From: Tricholomella constricta
Lineage: Eukaryota > Basidiomycota > Agaricomycetes > Agaricales > Lyophyllaceae
Direction of reading: 5' to 3'
DNA length: 64,000 nucleotides
NCBI GenBank assembly: GCA_013368375.1
Contig: JAACJP010000046.1
Span: 62,001 to 126,000, forward strand
Shown piece by piece: positions 11,194 to 19,184 of the stretch. How positions within the stretch are numbered: the first letter of the stretch is position 1; every line of letters begins with the position of its first letter. Below the pieces are notes generated by a model. That model did not search any database. It had not been told where the DNA came from and was given only the letters and a program-made list of their open reading frames with translations. A program made the position numbers and the translations under genes.

Positions 11194-14100
11194 TCACCCC
11201 CCCTTTTGAATCGCAACGACTCGGTGCGGGGTAGCGGTGGCGAAGATGGCCGGGGATAATGTGAACATGCCACGAATGTGGCGGGCAGCGTCGGGGTTGT
11301 CGCGGTGGAACTTGCGTACCAGATCGGGGGCGGTGACATTTTCGCGAGGTTCCCATGAAGCTTCTTCGTAACCATAGCCTTTCCACAGGACCTTGTACTG
11401 TAGTTTTTTGCGGAAGGTTCGGCTATCGAGGATCTTTTCAACTTCGTAATGGGGTTCGTCGTCGATTATGTCGGGGGGAGGAGGAGGATTGGACCGACGA
11501 CCTTCGATCGGATCAGTGACGGCGGGGATGAGTTTCACGACGTGGAAGACTGGGTGGATGCGCTTCATGGACTGAGGCAGCAGGAGGCGGTATGCGAGCG
11601 GGCCGACTCGCCTTTGCACGACAAAAGGGCCAAGGTAGCGATGCGACAATTTCTTAGATGGTCGGGTCGTAGAAATGTCGGTCGCGTCCAAGTACACCTT
11701 GTCGCCAGGCTGGTAGTCGGGCGTTGGGGCGTGTCGCTGGTTGTAGTACCGCTCCATGTCGTCTTTGGCCTTTGAGAGCGCTGCCTTGGCTTCTTCCTGT
11801 GCTTCCTTCATGCGCTCCACAAACTCGTCGGCCGACTCGTTCTTGGAAGCGTCCCGACGTGGCTCAAAGCCCATGCGTGGATGCCGACCAGTGTCGAGCA
11901 GGAAGGGGGTCTGCTGCGTCGCCGAATGTACATGGTTGTTGTAACTGAATTCGGCGTCGGGCAAGAGGTCCTCCCAGTCGTTCTGACGCTCATTGCAGAA
12001 GACCCGCAAGAACTGTTCCAGCTCCTGGTTGACGCGTTCAGTCTGTCCGTCGGTCTGCGGGTGGTACGCCGTCGAAGCCGACAGCTTGATACCCAGGAGT
12101 CGGTACAGTTCGCGCGTGAATTCGGCGACGAACTGTGGACCTCGATCGGAGACAAAGGCATCTGGGAGACCGTGGAGCTTCCAGACGTGGCGCCGGTAGA
12201 GGTTCGCAGCCCCCAAAGCTGAACAAGTCGTGTGCGACGCGATGAAGTGCGCGCGTTTTCCGACCGAATCCACGACGTTCATGATCGCGTCGTGGCCATT
12301 GGACTCGGGGAGTTCGGTGATGAAGTCGACCGACACGACATTCCATCGGCCTTCTGGAATAGGGAGCGGCTGCAGCTGTCCGACGGGGAGTTGGCGGCGG
12401 GGTTTCGTGCGCAAGCACATGTCGCAGGTGCTGGTGTAGGAACCGATGAAGCGCGACATCTGGGGCCACCAGTAGTTGCGCGACACCAGCTCTAACGTCT
12501 TCCAGCGACCTGGGTGACCGGCGACCTTGGAGTCGTGGTGGTGCTCCACGATGCGTCGGCGGAGGTCAGGAACGTTCAGGACATAGATCCGTCCACGGAA
12601 CGTGAGCAGACCGCCTTCCTCTCCCCACTCGCCAAAGCGAAGGGAGCGACCGGCGATTTTAGATGCCCTGACCAGTTGCGCCGCTTTCGCGACCGCATCC
12701 TCCTGTGCGCCATCGCGGTTGCCCTTGCGAATTGCCTTCAGCACGTCATCCTCTTCTCCGACCAATACAAGACCTTCAGTCGCACGAACCGCGAAGAACT
12801 CGGGTTTGAGCAGTACGATGTCGGCGTTGTCAGCACTTCCGTCGCCATGGTCGGAGCGGCGCGATAACGCGTCGGGCTTGCCCATGCTACGGCCAGGACG
12901 GTGGTGGAGGGCGAAGTCGAAGTTAGCGAGGTAGAGCAACCATCGGGCTTGACGCCGATTGAGTTTCTTCGCGGTGAGGAAGTACTCAAGGTTCTTGTGG
13001 TCGGTCCAGATCTCCACCTTGTGCTTTGCGCCTTCTACGAAGTGTCGCCACTCCTCCAGAGACCGGATGATCGCTAGCATCTCCTTGTCATGGATCTCGT
13101 AGTTCCGCTCGACGGCGTTCAAGCTCTTTGAGTAGAACGCGACGGGGTGCCATTTACCGTCGGACGGCGACTCTTGCGACAGGACTGCACCCGTTGCGAA
13201 GTCAGATGAATCGGCTTCGATGCGGTACGGTCGGTCGTCGTCAGGGAACATGAGAACGGGCCCCGATGTGATCGCCGACTTCAGAAGGCCAAAGGCTGAC
13301 TGCTCCGACTCTCCCCATCGCCAGGCGACGTCCTTGCCCGTCAGATCGAACAGGGGTCGGGCGTGATGCGAGAAGTCCTGGATGAACCGTCGGTAGAAGT
13401 TAGTGAAGCCTAGGAATGCTTGCACTTCCTTCTTGTTCTTCGGCGCTGGCCATTCCAACACTCCAGCGACCTTAACAGGGTCCATCTCCGCTTGCCCTTG
13501 CGAAATGATCAGCCCCAGATACTCGATCTTGGTCTGTTCGAATTCGCATTTCTCGGGCTTTAAGAACAACTGATGTTCGCGGAGTCGGTCCAGTACTAAT
13601 CGCGCGACCCGACGGTGTTCCTCTAGAGTCTTGGTATAAATCAAGATGTCGTCGAGGTACACGCAAACAACAACTTCGGCGATCAGATCGCGGAAAATAT
13701 CATTCATCATGGTCTGAAATGTGGCGGGGCTGTTCGTGAGGCCGAAGAACATGACGAGCGGCTCGAAGAGACCGCGGTTCGTCCGAAACGCTGCCTTCCA
13801 CTCGTCGCCTTCCTTGATCCGAACATTGTTGTACCCCCATCGGACGTCCAGCTTGGTGAAGTACCGTGCGCCGCGAAGGTTATCCACCAGTTCGCTAATG
13901 AGGGGCAGCGGGTATCGGTTCTTCACCGTGAGCGCATTGAGCGTCCAATAGTCCTGTACCAGGCGGAGCGACCCGTCCTTCTTCTTGATGAAGAAGACCG
14001 GTGATGCCATGGGCGACTTGGACGGTCGGATACGACCCGTCTCGAGATTCTCTTTGAGGAACGCGTCGAGTTCCACCTGTTCCGCCGGTGACAGCGGGTA

Positions 14101-15213
14101 GACCTTCGTGCCGGTTGGTGACGCGCCCGGCTCCAGTTCGATCGCATGGTCCCATTGCTTGCGCTCTGGGAGCTCATCGAACGCAACTTTGGAGAAGACA
14201 TCTTCAAAGTCGTGGAGGTGGGTGGGTACGGCGTCGCGGAACGTTTTGGGCACGGAGTTAGCAGCGTGCGCTTCCGCAAGTCGCTGTGATGTCGTTTGGC
14301 TGGCCCGAATATGTTCGGCGGTCGGGGTCGGATGGATCGCGGTCGCGAAGATGCGATCGCCATTCAGGAAGGTCTCCGTCAGGAAGTCGTCGGACTCTGG
14401 GTCGGGTTCCTCCAGGATCGGAGTGTAGGGGAGGAACTCGTCGTCATCAGAGTCGTCCTCCACGTACGGATTGGTCGGGGCCCGCAGGTCAGGCTCAATC
14501 GTCGGGATGCCATCGGCTCGACAGGCACGGATTGCTGCGCGCACTTTGGTACGTGCGCGCCGATCGGCTTTGACCTCATCCTTGCAGGTGTCGCACTGCA
14601 TCGAACAGCGACTCATCTTCACCTCTTTGGTCTCCCAGTCGATCTCAGGGTTGTGGTTTTTAAGCCAGTTGAACCCGAGGATCATGTCGTGCTTGCCTAA
14701 CTGGGTGACCCCGAAGACGGCTCGTTCGGTATGACCATTGTATCGCAAGACAGCTTCTACGATGCAAGAGACCGAACCGCCTTCGTTGAGGGTGCCGTCT
14801 ACGTTGTAAACTGGGGATGGCCGACTCAGCACCTTGGTCGTGAGTTTGTGTTTCTCGACGAAAGCGATATTGAGAAAGCTGCCGGTCGCTCCGCTGTCCA
14901 CTAGCGCAGTGACGGCGTGCGACTCCTGGGTGTCGGTGGTCTCCAGTTCAACGTTGAGCCACAGGGATCTGGGGCAGGGGGAGGCAGCGGCGATGAAGCG
15001 ACTAGGAAGTCGCTTTTCCCAGCGGGGTAGGCCACGACGCGACGGAGCGATCGGTTTTGCGACTGCAATCGGTGTCGTCGGGTCGGAGGGGTTTTGTACG
15101 TCTTTGTCGGTCGGTTCACTCGTAGGAATAGCAGCAATAATAGGTGTATTGGCATCTTCTATGGACAGTGGAGCGAACCGATTACGACTAGACAACGGGG
15201 GCGTACGTTCCAC
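11194..15213 (-). CDS. pol polyprotein of gypsy A: protease, RT, RNase H, integrase, chromodomain
   Basis: 1,339 codons, open throughout. Retropepsin motif ALVDSGATGSF lies near residue 106. The RT follows with YPLPLISELVDNL and catalytic YLDD near residue 519 (codons at 13648-13659). RNase H has RIEADSSDFATG. The integrase zinc-binding part is HPGRWKTLELVSRNYWW..CDMCLRTK, and the catalytic core includes SVDFITELPES, FVSDRGPQF and YHPQTDGQTERVNQ. The end is a chromodomain (YEVEKILDSRTFRKK..WEPRENV). It is read in the -1 frame relative to the small zinc-knuckle ORF just upstream, and no ATG opens it, so it is probably made as a gag fusion. All catalytic residues I can locate are present. Confidence 0.93.
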   Translation of the reverse strand: MERTPPLSSRNRFAPLSIEDANTPIIAAIPTSEPTDKDVQNPSDPTTPIAVAKPIAPSRRGLPRWEKRLPSRFIAAASPCPRSLWLNVELETTDTQESHAVTALVDSGATGSFLNIAFVEKHKLTTKVLSRPSPVYNVDGTLNEGGSVSCIVEAVLRYNGHTERAVFGVTQLGKHDMILGFNWLKNHNPEIDWETKEVKMSRCSMQCDTCKDEVKADRRARTKVRAAIRACRADGIPTIEPDLRAPTNPYVEDDSDDDEFLPYTPILEEPDPESDDFLTETFLNGDRIFATAIHPTPTAEHIRASQTTSQRLAEAHAANSVPKTFRDAVPTHLHDFEDVFSKVAFDELPERKQWDHAIELEPGASPTGTKVYPLSPAEQVELDAFLKENLETGRIRPSKSPMASPVFFIKKKDGSLRLVQDYWTLNALTVKNRYPLPLISELVDNLRGARYFTKLDVRWGYNNVRIKEGDEWKAAFRTNRGLFEPLVMFFGLTNSPATFQTMMNDIFRDLIAEVVVCVYLDDILIYTKTLEEHRRVARLVLDRLREHQLFLKPEKCEFEQTKIEYLGLIISQGQAEMDPVKVAGVLEWPAPKNKKEVQAFLGFTNFYRRFIQDFSHHARPLFDLTGKDVAWRWGESEQSAFGLLKSAITSGPVLMFPDDDRPYRIEADSSDFATGAVLSQESPSDGKWHPVAFYSKSLNAVERNYEIHDKEMLAIIRSLEEWRHFVEGAKHKVEIWTDHKNLEYFLTAKKLNRRQARWLLYLANFDFALHHRPGRSMGKPDALSRRSDHGDGSADNADIVLLKPEFFAVRATEGLVLVGEEDDVLKAIRKGNRDGAQEDAVAKAAQLVRASKIAGRSLRFGEWGEEGGLLTFRGRIYVLNVPDLRRRIVEHHHDSKVAGHPGRWKTLELVSRNYWWPQMSRFIGSYTSTCDMCLRTKPRRQLPVGQLQPLPIPEGRWNVVSVDFITELPESNGHDAIMNVVDSVGKRAHFIASHTTCSALGAANLYRRHVWKLHGLPDAFVSDRGPQFVAEFTRELYRLLGIKLSASTAYHPQTDGQTERVNQELEQFLRVFCNERQNDWEDLLPDAEFSYNNHVHSATQQTPFLLDTGRHPRMGFEPRRDASKNESADEFVERMKEAQEEAKAALSKAKDDMERYYNQRHAPTPDYQPGDKVYLDATDISTTRPSKKLSHRYLGPFVVQRRVGPLAYRLLLPQSMKRIHPVFHVVKLIPAVTDPIEGRRSNPPPPPDIIDDEPHYEVEKILDSRTFRKKLQYKVLWKGYGYEEASWEPRENVTAPDLVRKFHRDNPDAARHIRGMFTLSPAIFATATPHRVVAIQKGG

Positions 15214-15224
15214 CCGTTGTGCGA

Positions 15225-15506
15225 TTAAAAACCCTCCTCAGCGTCGGAGGTGCCCGCGTCGGCCGACGATGGAGTCTGGTCGGCGGGAACTGCGTCTTTG
15301 CGGGCTAGACGCTCCATGATGAGCGCCTCCAGCTCGTCGTCGAGCATGTGGCGCACGTCCCAGCGCAAGGGACAGTCACGCGAGTAGTGACCCTTCTTCT
15401 TGCACCGGAAGCAGTGGTCGTCGGCAGGTGCGACCCGGTCGCGCATCCGATCGACATCCATCGGGACGCCCTGGGGGAGCGGCCTAGGGGCTGGTGCGAT
15501 GGCCAT
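15225..15506 (-). CDS. zinc-knuckle (nucleocapsid) ORF of gypsy A
   Basis: About 93 codons with a CCHC knuckle C-F-R-C-K-K-K-G-H-Y-S-R-D-C, the RNA-binding nucleocapsid part of Gag. It lies +1 relative to the main gag ORF and overlaps its last codons. Either a one-base change separated it from gag, or gag is read by frame change. An ATG at its start (MAIAPAPRPLPQG) could also allow separate initiation. Confidence 0.8.
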   Translation of the reverse strand: MAIAPAPRPLPQGVPMDVDRMRDRVAPADDHCFRCKKKGHYSRDCPLRWDVRHMLDDELEALIMERLARKDAVPADQTPSSADAGTSDAEEGF

Positions 15507-16374
15507 CCGGCGCCTTTGCCGGGACCATCCGACGGTGGAAGTCGTCCTCCGACCTCATGATGAAGTCTTGAGAACGGGCGATCCTCAGCCACTCCTCAAT
15601 CTTCTCGTCGTGCGGGCGACCCGTGGTGATGCTTCCAAGTCGCCTCGAAAGCTTTGGGTCCATGCCCCGACGGAATTTGAGGACCAGGTGGCGCCCATCG
15701 GGGTAGCCTGCCTTGACCCACAGGGATCGGAACGAGTCGATGTACTCGTCGATCGACCGACCGTTCTGGAAGTACGCCGTCGACTCCAAGATGAGCGCGG
15801 CGTCAGCGACTTCGTCGAAGAGGAAGAACTCGCCGCGGAAGGTGTCTTCGAAGTCCTTCCAGGCAGGAAAGACGTCCTTGGCGGTTCCGAACTGGAACAC
15901 CTGACTGACGAAGTCGGCGGCTCGTCCGTGCTGCATGTACGACAGCACCCATACGATTCGGGCGTGGTCGTCGGCGAAGCTTCCCCCGCACAAGGAGAAG
16001 TAGAGGTTGCAGGCGTTCCAGAACGCGCGACCGCCTGACCGGGCGCCGTCGTAAATGGGAGGGGGCGACGGTCGGAGGTGGTGCGATCCTGATTGCGGAG
16101 CGCCTGGCAGCAGAGGGGTCGTCGCAGGCGACGGAGGGATCGTCTCAGGCGGCGGAGGGGTCGTGTCTGCTTCGGGAGCAGCGGGGGTGGGATTGGGGGG
16201 TGTCCCCGACATGAGTTTTTCGAAAAGAGCGGAGAGGCGGTCCATAGAGGCCGAGTTGGATGTGTTGGAGGCGGAGAGAGCCGAAATCGTGGCTTCCATA
16301 TTCGCCAACCGCTCCTCCGTCGTGAGGAAGGGAGAGAACGGTCGTTCGAGCGGCATGTCACCAAATTCGGACAT
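15484..16374 (-). CDS. gag capsid ORF of gypsy A
   Basis: 296 codons. The N-terminal 60 residues are predicted helical (LTTEERLANMEATISALSA), then a Pro/Thr-rich linker. A retrotransposon Gag domain follows around residues 105-230 (FWNACNLYFSLCGGSFADDHARI, WKDFEDTFRGEF). Together with the zinc-knuckle ORF it would form the capsid protein. It stops at 15484, just inside the zinc-knuckle ORF, in another frame. Confidence 0.88.
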   Translation of the reverse strand: MSEFGDMPLERPFSPFLTTEERLANMEATISALSASNTSNSASMDRLSALFEKLMSGTPPNPTPAAPEADTTPPPPETIPPSPATTPLLPGAPQSGSHHLRPSPPPIYDGARSGGRAFWNACNLYFSLCGGSFADDHARIVWVLSYMQHGRAADFVSQVFQFGTAKDVFPAWKDFEDTFRGEFFLFDEVADAALILESTAYFQNGRSIDEYIDSFRSLWVKAGYPDGRHLVLKFRRGMDPKLSRRLGSITTGRPHDEKIEEWLRIARSQDFIMRSEDDFHRRMVPAKAPDGHRTSP

Positions 16375-16488
16375 CTCGAAACGGGACTGGGCGGGCGATC
16401 AGAGCGAGCGCGCGTTGGACGGTCGCGTGTAGCAGACACGTGTTTCGGCGCGGAAGCTGGTCGGTCAGCTTCGTCGGGTTTCTAAGAG

Positions 16489-16498
16489 ACACTATTCT
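16489..16498 (-). promoter_or_regulatory. self-priming primer binding site of gypsy A
   Basis: Two bases inside the 5' LTR, the sense strand reads AGAATAGTGT. This is complementary to ACACTATTCT in the LTR (16616-16625), which begins 35 nt after a TATATAG box (16654-16660) and so sits at the likely transcript start. This is the Tf1-like arrangement, in which the RNA 5' end folds back as primer. Confidence 0.65.
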
Positions 16499-16500
16499 GC

Positions 16501-16974
16501 TGTTAGGGCGACCTTTAGAGCAGAGCTTAGTCGTACTGGCAAAGGGGAATCCAAAGTTATATTGTTGTACTGTAATGAGGTAAATAAGGCTTACCTGGCA
16601 AAGGGGAATCCAAAGAGAATAGTGTAAAGGATTCCCAGTTGCCAGGGGGCCGGCTATATACAAATGTGATACATGAGGGCAGGCTCTCCATAGTGTACTG
16701 CACATGTGATAATAACGACATGTGATAACCATGACAGGTGATAATGATGAGGGGGTTCCGGATGCTGTCTGATGGTAACCGTCGTCGGGATGTCAGGTGA
16801 TCGGGAATATGAACAGGGAAATGAGGGGAATGACAGGAAGTGAGTAAGGTAAATATATACACCGACGCTTGGGTCAGAGCGTCGGGGTCGGGATCGCGAT
16901 TGATCAGGAGCGAGCGCACGTGTCGGGGAACAGTTGGTGAGCGTCGGAGGGCGTGAACGGGTGTTCCCCTAACA
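16501..16974 (-). repeat. 5' LTR of gypsy A
   Basis: 474 bp, matching the 3' LTR at all but one inspected position. It contains a TATATAG box at 16654-16660 on the sense strand. GCGTG follows at 16975-16979. Confidence 0.95.
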
Positions 16975-17458
16975 GCGTGCGCGACCGGCATCAGTTGTAC
17001 CCGGGTCCCTTTACTTTATACATATGTACATATTGACAAACACTACTGTAACTTGGAGCGTGTCCATAGAGACACGCTATCGAATATACTATCATCTCCT
17101 TGCCTTGCTCGCCATTCATAAGTGCGACTAAGGCGCTCGCCATGTCCTAGGCTTAGGACCCCACGCTGGGTGACAGCGTACCTTGCTCAGGTCTACAGAG
17201 CCCCGAGGCAGGGTCAAACCTCCCTATGCCCAGGGTCACACGGCTCGGGAACTCCCGGGTGGGAGTGAGACGACTCTCTCTCCCACCCTCCTTTCTTCCC
17301 TCTCGATCTCCCGGATAACGCTTCTACAAGAGAGCTGCGACCCGGGAGATCTTCCTATCTCACTCTCTACCGCTCCTGGATACCGCTTCCTCAAGAGAGT
17401 TGCGACCCGGGAGCCCGCAGGGCTTCTCCTCACGGGAAGTTTCACGACCGGTATCACA

Positions 17459-18894
17459 CCTGGCTACCCAGGCACCACCTGCCATCAACCGCCACCAGCA
17501 AAGCTCGAGAGCGACCGTGGACAGCGATGAAGAGCTCAGTGAGAAACATTTAGAACAAGCACCACTCAAGTCAAAGTCAAAGGTATGCCCGCATCTCAAT
17601 CTCGCGCAATTATTAGCTTACGAATTCTATACTGTCTCATAGAATAAGAAAACCCGAAGGCAAGAAGCCCACGACATGGAGGTAAGGGCATGATATATCA
17701 GTTTTCCGGTGCTGATGTCTTTTTTCTCATAGCAACCAGTGTTTCGAACACACGACAAGCCACAGAAGACAGCCCACCGATCACGCGCTACATTGATGAT
17801 GGACAAATCCTGGTCCCAGGTCACCCAAATTGTATACCCAAAAAAGGCGAATGGTGACATCACCCTCGGAGACCAGAAGGAGGACCTCAAAGCAGTCATC
17901 CGCGGCTCTATCGCCCACATGATTGAAGAAGGGCTCTTCGAGAATGCATTTCCGTCCTACTCCTCTCGTGCCACCTTCTCCCGGATCGCTCTCATTGCCG
18001 CTGCAAGCAAGGTCAATTCACCTGCAGCAAAACAAATCAGACAACGTCTTGAACAAGACCCTAGCATGGCGGAGGATCTGGCGGACTTGGTAAGTACGCT
18101 TTACCTCACAACAAACTCTATTCTGATTTTACATTCATCGAAGCCTATTCAGCGCCTGAACCTTGTACGCAAGAACGTGAAGCAACGTGCCTCTGCTATG
18201 GTCATTGCCTGCTATGGCCTTTCTGGCATGGAGCCGGAGAAGATAAGTGCTCAAATTGCAGAATTGAAGGTCAATGATCGATATGTATTTGCAACAAAAG
18301 TCGGGGTGAGCCATTTTTCTGATACTCGGTGCCCGCATAGCTGATGTTTCATGTCTAGTCCACGAAGATTATCAAGAAGGACATATATCTCCACACCGCC
18401 ATCAAGGAACTCATTCGGGATGAATTCTTCGATGGCAAACGATCATTCGGCATGAAACACATCAATGACTTCAACTCCAGCCATGAAAATAAATCTGAAC
18501 CCGAGCTACCTATTGCCATGGTGGCGCTGGCAGCAACAGCAGTAAGTGTCAGGGATTTCATTGATGTCTGAGCTGACAAGTCACTCAACAGATCTATGCC
18601 GCACTTTCAGAGTGGGATGACGGCATCAAGAAGAGCGTCAGCTTTCATGCAGAAATCTTTCAAGGTCACTATTGCCGCCACGTCAGCACCTTGGAGAAGT
18701 ATCATTGTGATCATGCGTTAGAGTTTCACCGTGTCATGTCAACACTTTTCACCGCAGCAGTTGGGTATGGTCCTTCGTTACCTCTACTCAGTTCAGTTCT
18801 CATGATGTTGTCACTCAGAGGATCACGTCCACAGGCTGTAGCCAGTAGCTCAGGTGGGGCGTTGGCTCTCCTGAACCTATCTGATGAAGAATAG
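17459..18894 (+). pseudogene. DUF6532 domain gene, 3' half (exons 6b-12)
   Basis: Exons: 17464-17582 (rest of exon 6), 17643-17681, 17733-18089, 18153-18305, 18359-18541, 18592-18764, 18819-18894 (stop TAG). All borders are GT..AG and all phases agree. The region from KAVIRGSIAHMIEEGLFENA to YAALSEWDDGIKKSVSF, CRHVSTLEKYHCDHALEFH corresponds to the DUF6532 domain, a family expanded in Agaricomycetes with unknown function. It joins at CCTGG to the 5' half on the minus strand at 55784-56955 without a frame change; together they give 652 residues. Broken by gypsy D, then placed on the opposite strand by inversion. Confidence 0.82.
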
Positions 18895-19170
18895 TCAGTA
18901 TCGGAAAGATAGTCAATTTACTAGTTGTAGAATTTTTTCAATGGATGCCGTTTCGTAAGCTACAAGCAACGTGAAATTGTAAAGGAATGAGAATAAAGTC
19001 TGGCAATGTTAGAAGCAGGTTCTAGGTAATTTACCGAAGTTTGAAGGTATTGTTGCCGTTTCTACAAATGGACTCTCCGAATTACCCTACATTTTGTCTA
19101 ACCGGCTAACGACACTAAATACAAGTTATTTCGTCTAGATTCCGGTGATTTGTTGTAAGTTAAAGAGGGT
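18895..19170. other. subterminal region of transposon T, DUF6532 side
   Basis: A/T-rich, non-coding, between the DUF6532 stop codon and the terminal repeat. The four bases next to the terminal repeat (GGGT) resemble those at the other end (GGGA). I see no longer repeat shared with the opposite subterminal region. Confidence 0.6.
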
Positions 19171-19184
19171 GGTTTTTCCTGATG
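19171..19184. repeat. terminal inverted repeat of transposon T, DUF6532 end
   Basis: GGTTTTTCCTGATG. An identical 14-mer at 60750-60763 ends the other part of T. In restored T the two are inverted: CATCAGGAAAAACC at one end and its complement at the other. Including flanking bases, 17 of 18 positions match. It is followed by GT (AC on the LINE sense strand), the 2-bp target duplication. Confidence 0.82.

Larger units (their letters stand above)
10720..16974 (-). mobile_element. Ty3/gypsy chromovirus A, complete, nested in D's 3' LTR
   Basis: A 6.25-kb element in minus orientation, flanked by direct GCGTG duplications (10715-10719 and 16975-16979). Its two 474-bp LTRs (10720-11193 and 16501-16974) differ at one position that I can see (near 10970 and 16752), indicating a young insertion. 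Gene order along its sense strand is gag, zinc-knuckle ORF, then protease-RT-RNase H-integrase-chromodomain, placing it among Tf1/sushi-type chromoviruses. Confidence 0.95.
10664..17458 (+). repeat. 3' LTR of gypsy D, split by gypsy A
   Basis: LTR sequence occupies 10664-10719 and 16980-17458, 535 bp once A and one copy of its GCGTG duplication are removed. It starts TGTGACGACGAG and ends GGTATCACA (TG..CA). The same 535-bp LTR occurs in reverse at 55249-55783; by eye I find three differences, all transitions. It is followed by CCTGG (17459-17463), the duplication also present outside the other LTR. A TATA-like stretch (TTTATACATA) lies in the right portion. Confidence 0.9.
17464..19184 (+). 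mobile_element. DNA transposon T, right-hand part (DUF6532 3' half and one terminus)
   Basis: This part of T starts at the D insertion point in DUF6532 exon 6 and ends in the terminal repeat GGTTTTTCCTGATG at 19171-19184. The next base begins LINE ORF2 in reverse. The other part of T is 55784-60763. Without D, T would be about 6.7 kb. Confidence 0.8.

Noticed and set aside
10664..17458. Solo LTR of D
   Set aside because: It is preceded by a polypurine tract and D coding sequence, and its outer flank CCTGG pairs with the other D LTR.
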